This document shows positions 20,853 to 29,788 of a DNA stretch of 64,000 bases, one piece after another. This stretch comes from Winogradskyella endarachnes (GTDB lineage Bacteria > Bacteroidota > Bacteroidia > Flavobacteriales > Flavobacteriaceae). A program made the translations under genes and the position numbers. The notes beneath the pieces are model-generated. The model ran no database searches. It had not been told where the DNA came from and saw only the letters and a list, made by a program, of their open reading frames with translations. The first letter of the stretch is position 1. Every line of letters starts with the position of its first letter. The stretch is taken from assembly GCF_009741275.1 (NCBI RefSeq), contig NZ_WOWS01000007.1:1-64000 (forward strand). Direction: 5' to 3'.

Positions 20853-21743
20853 TCATCTTCTGTTTCTAGGGTGTGCTTTTGCATGTACTTTTTTCAATTC
20901 GTTTATACTATTATGTGTATAAACTTGAGTTGCCGCTAAACTTGTATGGCCAAGCAATTCTTTAACTGTATTTAAATCTGCCCCTTGGTTTAATAAATGT
21001 GTGGCAAATGAATGTCTTAGTACATGAGGACTACATTTTGCTTTAGTTGATGCTTCACTAAAATACTTATTTATTATTCTGTAAACAAGCTTTTCGTAAA
21101 TTTTAAGACCTTTTTTAGTTAAAAACAGAAGGTCTTTATCTTCTATTATAGGTAAACTATCCCTGTATTCTAAATATTTGTTTAACGACTTTAGTACTCC
21201 TTCTATTAAAGGAATATATCTTTCTTTATTACGTTTTCCTAAAACCTTAATTTGTCTATTACTTCTATTAATATCTTCTAACTTTAAATTTACAAGCTCT
21301 ATGCGTCTTATACCAGTGGCATAAAATAACTCTATAATAAATTGATTTCTTGCGGTTTCAAAATCTACAACTTCTATTGAATTATCTAATACAGTTTTTA
21401 GTTCATTAGGAGAAAAGGGTAATTGTACTTTTTTACCCACTTTTAAAGCTTTATGTTTTTTAAGGGGATTTACGTCTAATTCATTAGTTTTTAATAAAAA
21501 ATTATAATACGTATTTAATGAAGAGACTTTTCTATTTATTGTTCGGGTTGAAATATCTTTATCTACCAATTCTACAATCCACTGTCTAATTTCGGAATAG
21601 CCAATCTCTGTTAAGATTTGAGTATCATGATTTTGATTTAAAAATAGTTGGAAACTTTCAATATCTCTAGTATATGCTACAACCGTGTGCTTAGAATATT
21701 TTTTCTCTAGTAAAAGATAATCGGAAAAAGCGCTTAAACTCAT
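20853..21743 (-). CDS. xerC: Tyrosine recombinase XerC/XerD family
   Basis: Site-specific recombinase of 296 residues, the size of chromosomal XerC/XerD, which resolve chromosome dimers at dif. The N-terminal SAM-like domain starts FSDYLLLEKKYSKHTVVAYTR. The catalytic set is complete: Arg in ATGIRRIEL (about 146), Lys in LGKRNKERY (about 168), HVLRHSF (about 238), GHTSL (about 264) and Tyr in QVYTH (about 273). No integrase-style extension or attachment site is nearby, so a housekeeping role is likely. XerC and XerD cannot be told apart by eye. Confidence 0.93.
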   Translation of the reverse strand: MSLSAFSDYLLLEKKYSKHTVVAYTRDIESFQLFLNQNHDTQILTEIGYSEIRQWIVELVDKDISTRTINRKVSSLNTYYNFLLKTNELDVNPLKKHKALKVGKKVQLPFSPNELKTVLDNSIEVVDFETARNQFIIELFYATGIRRIELVNLKLEDINRSNRQIKVLGKRNKERYIPLIEGVLKSLNKYLEYRDSLPIIEDKDLLFLTKKGLKIYEKLVYRIINKYFSEASTKAKCSPHVLRHSFATHLLNQGADLNTVKELLGHTSLAATQVYTHNSINELKKVHAKAHPRNRR

Positions 21744-21805
21744 TAGTTTCTTTTGATGAACTTTAAATATAACTATTACTTATTTTAAATTTTACATTTT
21801 AAATT

Positions 21806-21835
21806 AAAAAATCCTGCGTAAGAGCAGGATTTTTA
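21806..21835 (-). terminator. Terminator after the alpha-amylase gene
   Basis: AAAAATCCTGC pairs with GCAGGATTTTT around a six-base loop, with a T run on the minus strand. Confidence 0.8.
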
Positions 21836-21854
21836 AAATATTCTTAGAAACATC

Positions 21855-23234
21855 TTACTTAGTAGACCATACAGAATAACTTTTTGGTGGTGCTTGTATT
21901 TTTACCCATTTACCATATTGTGTTGTTGGTTCCCAAGTAGAGTGACCAGTATAATCTTTTATTACGGTATTGGACCAATTGGTTTCTATCCATCTTTCTT
22001 GCCAAAAATCTGAATTATTGATATAGACCACAAGCCCTGAATTATTATAACCATTTCTTCTGGCAATATATTCATCTGTATCTGCGTGTAAAATATTTGT
22101 TGAACCACCTGCTAAGTTATTATGTATCCAAATTAGGTTGTTCATTCTTTCCTTATTTAACCATTCTTCATAATCTTTATAAAATATAGTTGGATATCCT
22201 TCGTGAGTTAGTATGTATGCATAAGCTAAAATTTTATTATTTATTATTTCATCGGTATCATGATTTGTTACAAAAGTTACAGCTCTAGAGGCATTTTGCT
22301 TCCATAACATATCGTCATTAAGCGCAGCCAAATTATTTCCCATAAAGGCATCTTTCATTTTATAATAGCACGCAAAATCAAAAGCACTTGCTTCTGCAGA
22401 ACTCGTCCATGAATTTAATAATGAAACGTTACTATCCCAAAGTTCACCTACAGAAAAACCACCTACTTCATCTTTCCAAGCTTTTACAACCCAAGGATCA
22501 AAACCTTTTACATAATCAAAACGCCAGCCATCAAAACCAATAACATCTTTATAATATTTGGCTACACTATTAGAGTTTCTCCATAACCAATCTTGAACGT
22601 AAGTTTGATTATGACATAAATCTGGAAAGCCTCCAAAAGCTCCACTATCATTATTTTGAATATTATTTGGGTGAAAATCTGTTGCAGAACGATAAAACAT
22701 ACCTGAAAGTGGATTAAAATCTGTCCAAGTATTGCCGCCTGCATAAGGATTAGATTCACTAGCTCCTCCACTGTTATGATTTATTACAATATCTGCGATA
22801 ACACTTAATTGATTTTGATGTGCGGTATCTACCATATTAATTAATTCTGTTCTAGAACCGAAACGTGTTTCTATACTACCCATTTGGTTATATTCTCCAA
22901 AATCATAATAATCGAATGGATCATAACCCATAGAGAAAGGTCCATTTTGTGCCTTTGATGCTGGAGGAATCCAAATGGCATCAATACCTGCACTGCTCCA
23001 ATCTGGAATTTTAGAACTTATTGTGTTCCACCATGTGCCACCAGCAGGAACGTCCCAATAAAAGGCCTGCATCATTACACCAGAACCTATTTGTTTTAGG
23101 TTTAAGGCTTTTGCATTAGAGATTTCTAATTCCGTTGGTTGATTAAGATGTTCTTCTGAAAGAACTTCATCTTGACTACAATTAAATAGGATTAGCATTA
23201 TACATGCCAATACAATACGTTTTAAATTTATCAT
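21855..23234 (-). CDS. GH13 alpha-amylase, archaeal-like (GH13_7 type), lipoprotein
   Basis: Hydrolyses internal alpha-1,4 bonds of starch-like glucans. The 459-residue precursor has a lipoprotein signal ending ILFNCSQ (Cys about 19), so it is probably anchored on the envelope. GH13 motifs are present: IADIVINHNSGG (about 146), GWRFDYVKG with the nucleophile Asp (about 235), VGELWD with the acid Glu (about 262) and TNHDTDE (about 324). The stretches MQAFYWDVPAGGTWW, AIWIPPASK, FHPN, DLCHN, YEEWLNKE and LAGGSTN closely follow the Pyrococcus/Thermococcus amylase as I remember it. It has its own promoter with a LacI-type operator and its own terminator. No other starch genes are near. Confidence 0.93.
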   Translation of the reverse strand: MINLKRIVLACIMLILFNCSQDEVLSEEHLNQPTELEISNAKALNLKQIGSGVMMQAFYWDVPAGGTWWNTISSKIPDWSSAGIDAIWIPPASKAQNGPFSMGYDPFDYYDFGEYNQMGSIETRFGSRTELINMVDTAHQNQLSVIADIVINHNSGGASESNPYAGGNTWTDFNPLSGMFYRSATDFHPNNIQNNDSGAFGGFPDLCHNQTYVQDWLWRNSNSVAKYYKDVIGFDGWRFDYVKGFDPWVVKAWKDEVGGFSVGELWDSNVSLLNSWTSSAEASAFDFACYYKMKDAFMGNNLAALNDDMLWKQNASRAVTFVTNHDTDEIINNKILAYAYILTHEGYPTIFYKDYEEWLNKERMNNLIWIHNNLAGGSTNILHADTDEYIARRNGYNNSGLVVYINNSDFWQERWIETNWSNTVIKDYTGHSTWEPTTQYGKWVKIQAPPKSYSVWSTK

Positions 23235-23283
23235 AATATAAGTTGTTGATTATACCTAAATCTACAGTAATAAGAGTTTTAAG

Positions 23284-23291
23284 CAAAGTTA
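23284..23291 (-). promoter_or_regulatory. -7 promoter box of the amylase gene
   Basis: TAACTTTG on the minus strand fits TAnnTTTG, about 50 bp before the start codon. No canonical TTG lies at -33, where the operator sits instead. Confidence 0.55.
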
Positions 23292-23299
23292 CATTTATA

Positions 23300-23315
23300 A
23301 CGAAATCGTTTTCGT
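23300..23315. promoter_or_regulatory. LacI-family type operator upstream of the amylase
   Basis: ACGAAATCGTTTTCGT is an imperfect palindrome CGAAAnCGnTTTCG with a central CG, the form recognised by LacI/MalR-like regulators. It covers the -33 region of the amylase promoter, consistent with repression released by maltose or similar. The regulator is not in the window. Confidence 0.55.
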
Positions 23316-23360
23316 GTTGATAAATTCTAAAAATATCTTAGATAAAATAGCTATAACACA

Positions 23361-23390
23361 AAAAACCTATCAATTTATTGATAGGTTTTT
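23361..23390 (-). terminator. Terminator after the acyl-CoA dehydrogenase gene
   Basis: AAAAACCTATCAAT pairs with ATTGATAGGTTTTT, leaving a tiny loop. A and T runs on both sides make it usable in both directions. Confidence 0.8.
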
Positions 23391-23428
23391 AATTATTATA
23401 AGATAAATCTTATTTATTTATATAATTC

Positions 23429-24595
23429 TTAAGTAGCTGGTTTATAATCCTTATTATCAATCACCATTTTAGCAATAATTTCTTTTAGAATTTCTGATGT
23501 GCCTCCACCAATTGGCCCTAAACGACTATCTCTTGCCATACGTGCTAATGGATATTCTTCCATAAAGCCATATCCGCCTAAAAATTGTAAGCATTGATAA
23601 ATTACATCATCTGCCATTTTTGTAGATTGTAGTTTAGACATGGTAGCCTCTTTTACCACATATTCTCCCATATCTAAACGTTTAGTTACGTAATAATTAA
23701 ATTGTTTACAGATTTCCATTTGTGTTTCGCAATCTGCATATGTATGTCTTAAGGCTTGAAACTTATCAATTGTTCTTCCAAAAGCTGTTCTTTCAGACAT
23801 GTATTGTTTGGCGTACTCTAAAGCATATTCTGCTCTAGCATGCGCATTAACACCCATTATTAACCTTTCTAAAGCAAAATGTTGCATTATATAAGGAAAA
23901 CCTTGATTTTCTTTTCCCATTAAATTAGTTGCCGGAATGACTACATTATCAAATGCAATTTCACCTGTATCTGATGCTTTCCATCCTAATTTATCTAATT
24001 TAGTAGCTGAGATACCATCAGTATCTCTGTCCATAACAAAAATACTAATCCCTTTATTTCCAAGTTCTGGATTTGTTTTAGCAGCGACCACTAAATAATC
24101 GCTGTATACTCCGTTTGTTATAAATGTTTTAGAACCATTAATGACAAAGGTATCTCCTTTTCTTACAGCTGTTGTTCGCATACCTGCTACATCACTTCCA
24201 CCAAAAGGTTCTGTAATACAAAGACAACCAATAGCATCACCTAAAGCACTTGGAATTAAATATTTTTCTTTTTGCTCGTGATTACCTTCTTTGTTAAGAT
24301 GTGTCATTGCTAAATAAGCATGCGCCCACATTGCTGCGGCAAATCCACCAGAATTAATACGTTGTAATTCTTCAAGAAAGATAATGGTATAAAATAAATC
24401 TAAATCTAAACCTCCATAAGCTTCTGGAGTAGCCAAACCGAAGTAACCCATTTCACCAAATTTTTTCCAAATAAAACGTTCTATATAACCCGTTTCTTCC
24501 CATTTGTTAATATGTGGTACAACTTCTTTTTTTAAGAATTCCCTAAGGCTTTCTCTAAATAAATTGTGCTCTTCAGTAAAATATAAATTAGACAT
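23429..24595 (-). CDS. Acyl-CoA dehydrogenase
   Basis: FAD enzyme that oxidises acyl-CoA thioesters to enoyl-CoA, 388 residues. It shows the N-terminal helical domain, the flavin-binding CLCITEPFGGSDVAGMRTTA, then WKASDTGEIAFDNVVIP. The C-terminal helical domain has QFLGGYGFMEEYPLARMARD and IGGGTSEILKEIIAK. The substrate chain cannot be read from the sequence; long-chain or glutaryl/isovaleryl types are possible. It has a TAnnTTTG box inside the end of the preceding HhH gene, only 13 bp away. Confidence 0.93.
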   Translation of the reverse strand: MSNLYFTEEHNLFRESLREFLKKEVVPHINKWEETGYIERFIWKKFGEMGYFGLATPEAYGGLDLDLFYTIIFLEELQRINSGGFAAAMWAHAYLAMTHLNKEGNHEQKEKYLIPSALGDAIGCLCITEPFGGSDVAGMRTTAVRKGDTFVINGSKTFITNGVYSDYLVVAAKTNPELGNKGISIFVMDRDTDGISATKLDKLGWKASDTGEIAFDNVVIPATNLMGKENQGFPYIMQHFALERLIMGVNAHARAEYALEYAKQYMSERTAFGRTIDKFQALRHTYADCETQMEICKQFNYYVTKRLDMGEYVVKEATMSKLQSTKMADDVIYQCLQFLGGYGFMEEYPLARMARDSRLGPIGGGTSEILKEIIAKMVIDNKDYKPAT

Positions 24596-24608
24596 AAATT
24601 GTTGTTTG

Positions 24609-25496
24609 TTATAGGTGCAAATATAACTTAATTATATCTATTTTTTTGATTGGAAAATCCTCAACTTTTAATAAATCATCTAAAGATTTAAAGCCATCTC
24701 TTAGTGTACGCTCTTCTATAATATGATGCGCAATTTCGTAATCTATATACTGTATTGTAACTAATTGGTCTCTAGTTGCTGAATTAAGATTATAGCTTTT
24801 TATAACTCTAGGTGTTTTAACCGTAAAATCAATTTTAATGCGTTCAATAACTTCTGGTGTTAAACCATAAATTTCATTAAGTTGAACATCTGAAATAAAC
24901 CCTCCTTTATATTTATTTCTATATTTAATTATACGTTGTGACAACTTCTCTCCTATGCCATATACTGTTTGTAATTGCTTAGCTGATGCTAAATTTAAAT
25001 CTATCTTTTGTTGAAACGTTTTTGGCTTTTTAGAGTTTGAATATGTATTGCTAATTCCTTGAGACTTTGGTTTAGGATTGGTAACCCATTCTGGAAATTT
25101 AAAATAAGGTGAAATTATTGATAAAACAGAATCTGAAACTTTTGTAATGTTTTGAAAATCTTTAGCTGAATTAACCCATTGGTTTGAAGCCCTAAACTTA
25201 TGAAGTCTATCGATTTGTTCATTAGTCATTCCTAAAGTATAACCTTTATAATCTGTAATGTAGTTTGGATTAAATGGATAAATTTTAGGTTTTCTATTTT
25301 CTATTTCAACCAAGCGTAAAGAATCTACCTCTTTTCTAAATAAATTAATTTGGTTTGTTATTTCTGGAGTCTCCTTTACCGAAACTGAGAAAATATTATG
25401 ACCAAACCAATACAGACACTGAATAAATACTATAAGCGCGAGCAATAAAAAAATCCCATTCCGTTGTTGATTAGTAAACTGGAAATGGGATTTCAT
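24609..25496 (-). CDS. ComEA-like helix-hairpin-helix protein
   Basis: A 295-residue protein with an N-terminal membrane anchor (GIFLLLALIVFIQCLYWFG) after a short basic start. Several HhH units follow: one near residues 75-120, DLNLASAKQLQTVYGIGEKL near 165, and a more divergent one near 238 (NLNSATRDQLVTIQYIDYE). The family binds DNA non-specifically and resembles ComEA, the DNA receptor of natural transformation. No other competence gene is near, so the role is unproven. It follows the symporter gene by 19 bp and is probably co-transcribed with it. Confidence 0.85.
   Translation of the reverse strand: MKSHFQFTNQQRNGIFLLLALIVFIQCLYWFGHNIFSVSVKETPEITNQINLFRKEVDSLRLVEIENRKPKIYPFNPNYITDYKGYTLGMTNEQIDRLHKFRASNQWVNSAKDFQNITKVSDSVLSIISPYFKFPEWVTNPKPKSQGISNTYSNSKKPKTFQQKIDLNLASAKQLQTVYGIGEKLSQRIIKYRNKYKGGFISDVQLNEIYGLTPEVIERIKIDFTVKTPRVIKSYNLNSATRDQLVTIQYIDYEIAHHIIEERTLRDGFKSLDDLLKVEDFPIKKIDIIKLYLHL
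24618..24625 (-). promoter_or_regulatory. -7 promoter box of the acyl-CoA dehydrogenase gene
   Basis: TATATTTG on the minus strand lies within the last codons of the HhH gene, 23 bp before the ATG. Predicted leader is about 16 nt. Confidence 0.5.
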
Positions 25497-25515
25497 ATTA
25501 TATATATTAATTTAT

Positions 25516-27111
25516 TTATGCTTTTTTCTCCTTTATTGCATTCATATATTTATTAAGCTCACCTTTTACTTTAGGTGCTAAAAGAACTAAACCAACCATG
25601 TTAGGAACCATCATAGCAAAAATCATTGCATCTGAAAATCCAATTACAGATCCTAAACTAATTGAAGCACCAACGATTACGAACAAACAGAATAACACTT
25701 TATAAACATATTCTGTTTTTCTTGTTCTTCCAAATAAAAATGCCCAACCTTGGTAACCATAATAAGACCAAGAAATCATTGTACTAAAAGCAAATAGCAC
25801 AACTGCTACAGTAAGTACATAAGGGAACCAAGATATTACAGATTCAAATGCTCCAGAGGTTAATAAAATGGCATCTGCATCACTTAAACCTGCGTTAGCA
25901 GAAGTTACATTACCTGTAATTACTAAAACTAAAGCTGTCATTGTACAAACCACAACTGTATCTATAAAAGGCTCTAACAATGCTACTAAACCTTCGGATG
26001 CCGCATATTTTGTTTTTACTGCGGAGTGTGCAATGGATGCAGAACCTACACCAGCTTCATTTGAAAAAGCTGCTCTTCTAAACCCTTGCACTAATACACC
26101 TATAGCACCACCTGCTACACCTTCTGGACTAAATGCACCTTCAAATATTTGAACGAAAGCATCTCCTACCAATCCAAAATTAGCAAAAATCACAAACAAG
26201 GAAGCTGCTACATATATAACAACCATAAAAGGTACAATTTTATCTGTAACCTTGGCAATTTTCTTAATACCACCAATAATTACAATGGCTACTAATATTG
26301 ACATTATTAAACCAAATACCCAACGGTACCCATTCATAAAAGATTCTTCTCCACCAGTCATATGCTCAAATAATTGAGCTGCTTGATTAACTTGAAACAT
26401 GTTACCACCACCAAATGATCCTCCGATAACAAACACAGCAAATATACTTGCTAAAACTTTTCCTAATCCATCTAAACCTCTAGACTTTAAGCCTTTTCTT
26501 AAGTAGTACATTGGACCTCCATAAACGGTTCCATCCTCATCAATATCTCTATACTTTACCCCAAGTGTACACTCTACAAACTTAGAAGCCATACCAAGAA
26601 AACCTGCTATAATCATCCAAAATGTTGCTCCTGCTCCACCTACAGAAACAGCAATAGCTACACCTGCAATGTTTCCTAAACCAACGGTTGCTGATAAAGC
26701 TGCGGTTAATGCTTGAAAGTGAGACACCTCACCTTCATGGTCTTCTATTGCAATAGTTTCTATATTATCTCCTCCTGGTGTAGCATCACCTGCTCCTACT
26801 AAAGATTCGTGATGATCGAGACCATCATATTTCCCTCTTACTATATTAACTGAAGTAAAAAATCCACTAAAATTGATAAACTTAAAATAAATTGTAAAAT
26901 ACAATGCCCCTAAAATTAATGGAAAAAGTACCCAAAATACTTTTACACCTCCTCCAAAATCAATTTGATAAAATATGGCATTAACAAACCAACCTGTAAC
27001 GCTTCCAAAAGCGTTGTCTATTTTTTGGTCGATGCCAATTTCTTGTGTCTCTTGAGCAAAGTTTAATAACGGTAAAATAAGGGTAAAAAATGATAGAAGA
27101 TATTTCTTCAT
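25516..27111 (-). CDS. Sodium:alanine/glycine symporter (AGCS family)
   Basis: Inner-membrane Na+-coupled amino-acid transporter, 531 residues. AGCS signatures are clear: ALSATVGLGNIAGVAIAVSVGG, MASKFVECTLGVKYR, GGPMYYLRKGL and FRRAAFSNEAGVGSASIAHS. About ten transmembrane segments can be counted. A signal-peptide-like leader and a short periplasmic stretch precede the usual first helix, a longer N-terminus than in enteric AlsT. Transport of alanine or glycine is the family norm; the substrate is not proven. Confidence 0.93.
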   Translation of the reverse strand: MKKYLLSFFTLILPLLNFAQETQEIGIDQKIDNAFGSVTGWFVNAIFYQIDFGGGVKVFWVLFPLILGALYFTIYFKFINFSGFFTSVNIVRGKYDGLDHHESLVGAGDATPGGDNIETIAIEDHEGEVSHFQALTAALSATVGLGNIAGVAIAVSVGGAGATFWMIIAGFLGMASKFVECTLGVKYRDIDEDGTVYGGPMYYLRKGLKSRGLDGLGKVLASIFAVFVIGGSFGGGNMFQVNQAAQLFEHMTGGEESFMNGYRWVFGLIMSILVAIVIIGGIKKIAKVTDKIVPFMVVIYVAASLFVIFANFGLVGDAFVQIFEGAFSPEGVAGGAIGVLVQGFRRAAFSNEAGVGSASIAHSAVKTKYAASEGLVALLEPFIDTVVVCTMTALVLVITGNVTSANAGLSDADAILLTSGAFESVISWFPYVLTVAVVLFAFSTMISWSYYGYQGWAFLFGRTRKTEYVYKVLFCLFVIVGASISLGSVIGFSDAMIFAMMVPNMVGLVLLAPKVKGELNKYMNAIKEKKA

Positions 27112-27207
27112 GAGTAAGGGATGTTAGTTAGTTTTATTATTAAAGCTGACAAGATGCTAAAAATTATTTAATTTTTAAAGCCATAGATGTTAAAAACATT
27201 GCTTTCT

Positions 27208-28230
27208 TTAACCAATATTGTATTCTAAATTTAGTTTTTGTATTTGTTCTGGTCGTCCTAAAACTATAATTTTAGAACCCGGTATCAATTGAGTATCAGC
27301 CTCGGGATTAACTACATATTCACCTTTATCGTCCTTAAATCCTATAACTGTACAGCCCGTTTTTTTTCGAAGGTCAAGTTCACTTATTGTTTTTAATTCT
27401 TTTAAGTTATAAAGTTGTTCAACTTTAACTTCTTCAATATTAATATTTCGTTCTCCCACTATACCTAAATTATCTATAAATTCTATTAAATCTGGTATAA
27501 CTACTAAAGAAGCCATATGATCTCCTCCTATTCTATCTGGTAATATAACATTGTTAGCACCTGCTAGTTTTAATTTTTCATACGACGTTTCTTGAGATGC
27601 TCTACTAATTATACACATCTCCTTATTTATTTGTCTTGCAGAGAGTACAACAAATAAATTATCTGCATCATTTGGTAAAGCACTTATTAATGTATTTGCT
27701 TTTTCTACACCTGCTTCGATTAAAATTTCGTCTTCATTAGCATTACCTAATACAAAAGGAATATTATCTTCTTGAAATTTTTCAATAATTTCTTTATCTC
27801 TTTCAATAATAACGAAGGGTTTGTTGTATGCTATTAATTTTTTGGCTGCTTGTTTTCCGTTACGTCCATAGCCACAAATGATAATATGGTTAGACATGGC
27901 TTCTATCTTCTTCTGCATTTTACGTTGTTTTATGTCTTCAAAATTATTTCTACTTAAAATAAATTCTGTTATAATAGATATGGCGTAACCAACAATTACT
28001 ACACTAGCTAAAATAAGAAATATTGTAAAAATTTTTGATTCTGTATCTAATGGGTTAACCTCTGCAAACCCAACGGTAGTAGTTGTTATAACTGTCATAT
28101 AAATGGCATCTAACCAATCGTAACCCGAAATAAATTTATATCCAAAAACACCAACAGTCATTAAAAACACAAGCATCATTATTGCTGTGTATATTTTAGA
28201 TCTATATAGTCTTAGTAGTGGATTATCCAT
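27208..28230 (-). CDS. Potassium channel with RCK/TrkA domain (Kch-like)
   Basis: 340 residues with two transmembrane helices flanking a pore loop, then a cytoplasmic RCK module. TM1 is near residues 15-32, the pore near 45-58 and TM2 near 66-90. The RCK Rossmann fold begins HIIICGYGRNGKQAAKKLI (about 112), and a TrkA-C domain follows. The selectivity filter reads TTVGFAEV, where most K+ channels have TVGYGD or TVGFGD, so an Ala replaces the last filter Gly. It is 6 bp after the PspC gene and probably in one operon with it and DUF2851. Confidence 0.9.
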   Translation of the reverse strand: MDNPLLRLYRSKIYTAIMMLVFLMTVGVFGYKFISGYDWLDAIYMTVITTTTVGFAEVNPLDTESKIFTIFLILASVVIVGYAISIITEFILSRNNFEDIKQRKMQKKIEAMSNHIIICGYGRNGKQAAKKLIAYNKPFVIIERDKEIIEKFQEDNIPFVLGNANEDEILIEAGVEKANTLISALPNDADNLFVVLSARQINKEMCIISRASQETSYEKLKLAGANNVILPDRIGGDHMASLVVIPDLIEFIDNLGIVGERNINIEEVKVEQLYNLKELKTISELDLRKKTGCTVIGFKDDKGEYVVNPEADTQLIPGSKIIVLGRPEQIQKLNLEYNIG

Positions 28231-28236
28231 TAGTTA

Positions 28237-28464
28237 TTATAAGTCGAAAACCGAAGAGCGTTTAGTATAAATAATATCTTTTATTCGCATCCAAAATGCC
28301 AAAAAAACATAGAGTGCAAAACCAAAACCAACGGTTACAAAGGTGAGATACATAAATGAAGTTCTTACAATTTTGGCTCTAATACCTAAACGGTCTGCAA
28401 TACGTTGGCAAACGTAGTAGCCTCGTTTCTGAAAATATAATAGTAAGTTGTAAGACTTATTCAT
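28237..28464 (-). CDS. PspC domain protein
   Basis: A 75-residue single PspC domain: cytoplasmic start, conserved GYYVCQRIADRLGI followed by KIVRTSFMYLTFVTVG and a membrane helix (FGFALYVFLAFWM). PspC proteins act in envelope stress responses in enterobacteria. This stand-alone form lies between DUF2851 and the K+ channel gene, so a membrane-related role is likely but not defined. Confidence 0.85.
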   Translation of the reverse strand: MNKSYNLLLYFQKRGYYVCQRIADRLGIRAKIVRTSFMYLTFVTVGFGFALYVFLAFWMRIKDIIYTKRSSVFDL

Positions 28465-28481
28465 ACCGCAAGTTAATTAAT

Positions 28482-29753
28482 TTACTTTACAATTAAGCTA
28501 TTGCCAATGGCACATTGTAAGCATTTATTTTTATCGCAATAACTGTGCTTTAACTGCAACAATGCTTGTGAGTTTAATGCATTTTTATCTATTGCTTTTA
28601 AATCTAAAAATTTAGAAACTATACTATTGTTTTCTATTTTAATTTCTTTAATCAGTTGAAACACTTCTTCTTCTATGGATTTACCTTGTGCCTTAGCGTA
28701 ACTAAATTTTAAGGGAATTAATGTATTTATAATGAGTAAATCTATAAATGATTTTGTCAATAATTTTTTAAATGCTTTTGAAGTTTTAGAAAACGTATAA
28801 TGCGTGCTCCAATAGGTGGTAACTCCTATATTAAAAAATTCATAAAATTCTTCCTTTCTTTTAAATTGCATTACTTGAGAAAACAAATTCTGTTTTAAAC
28901 TATACAGATTAGCAAATTGAGATAGTCTAATGGTAGGGAAATTTGGAGGTCTTAACCTAAAGAATTGCAATGGTAAGACACCTTGATTGTTAAGTTTAAA
29001 TTTTTGTTTTAAAAATCCGTAGCGATGATTTAAATCTAAATAATAGGCATCTTCAATATTTTCATCTAATAATAAACGAGATTGCCCAAAGAGCAATGCC
29101 TCAAGGTCTAAAACATTACTTTTTACTTTCCTTATAATTGAAAAATCTATTGAATTAGCTAAAGTTAAAAATGATTCTCCATTAACTTTTAATCCAAAAT
29201 TCTTCAAAATCATTTTAAAAAGTACGGCTTCCCAATCGTTATTAGACGCTTTTAATTCTTGTTTAATTCTCTCAGATTTTTGTTCTAAGCGTTCTATATA
29301 CAAACGCTCTAACCAATTGTTAAATATGAAATTATTTATTTCAGAAAAATTAGATTCGCAATTAATCCAAGATTTTGATTGTAAAAGTTTTTGATATTGA
29401 TGTAGTAAACTTAAATCAACAACATGTTTTAATTCTAAAGTAGGGATTACGGAGTTATCTTTTCTAAATATTTCTGTATCATGCTCCCAAACCACGTGCA
29501 AAATTACATTATCGTATGCCTTATCTGTTTCGTGATTATGCACATACCAATCTGAAGATTTTAAATGGATTTCTACATTTCCAGCCCATAATTGCTGACC
29601 AATATTGAGTTGTGCATTAAAAAAATCTGGACCAGCATTGTGATTGTGCTGACCTAAATTTAAAATTTGAATAGATTCTTTATTTGTTGTAATTAAAATA
29701 GAAGAATCAAAAGCTTTATGTTTCCAGATATAATGAAGAAAATCTTCTTGCAT
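28482..29753 (-). CDS. DUF2851 family protein
   Basis: A 423-residue soluble protein typical of the Bacteroidota family DUF2851. It shows the N-terminal EDFLHYIWKHKAF and GPDFFNAQLNIGQQLWAGNV, then VILHVVWEHD and LRPPNFPTIRLSQFA, and a C-terminal Cys cluster CDKNKCLQCAIG that may bind metal. Function is unknown. It is the first gene of the set with PspC and the K+ channel, 17 bp ahead of PspC. Confidence 0.85.
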   Translation of the reverse strand: MQEDFLHYIWKHKAFDSSILITTNKESIQILNLGQHNHNAGPDFFNAQLNIGQQLWAGNVEIHLKSSDWYVHNHETDKAYDNVILHVVWEHDTEIFRKDNSVIPTLELKHVVDLSLLHQYQKLLQSKSWINCESNFSEINNFIFNNWLERLYIERLEQKSERIKQELKASNNDWEAVLFKMILKNFGLKVNGESFLTLANSIDFSIIRKVKSNVLDLEALLFGQSRLLLDENIEDAYYLDLNHRYGFLKQKFKLNNQGVLPLQFFRLRPPNFPTIRLSQFANLYSLKQNLFSQVMQFKRKEEFYEFFNIGVTTYWSTHYTFSKTSKAFKKLLTKSFIDLLIINTLIPLKFSYAKAQGKSIEEEVFQLIKEIKIENNSIVSKFLDLKAIDKNALNSQALLQLKHSYCDKNKCLQCAIGNSLIVK

Positions 29754-29788
29754 TTACCGAAAATAATAAAAACTTTAGTGATAAAAAA

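Noticed and set aside
22562-22771. 69-residue ORF within the amylase gene
   Set aside because: Out-of-frame shadow of a clear GH13 gene.
27159-27176. AT-only inverted repeat after the K+ channel gene as terminator
   Set aside because: AAAAATTA/TAATTTTT has no GC pair and no clear T tract, so it is too weak to call.
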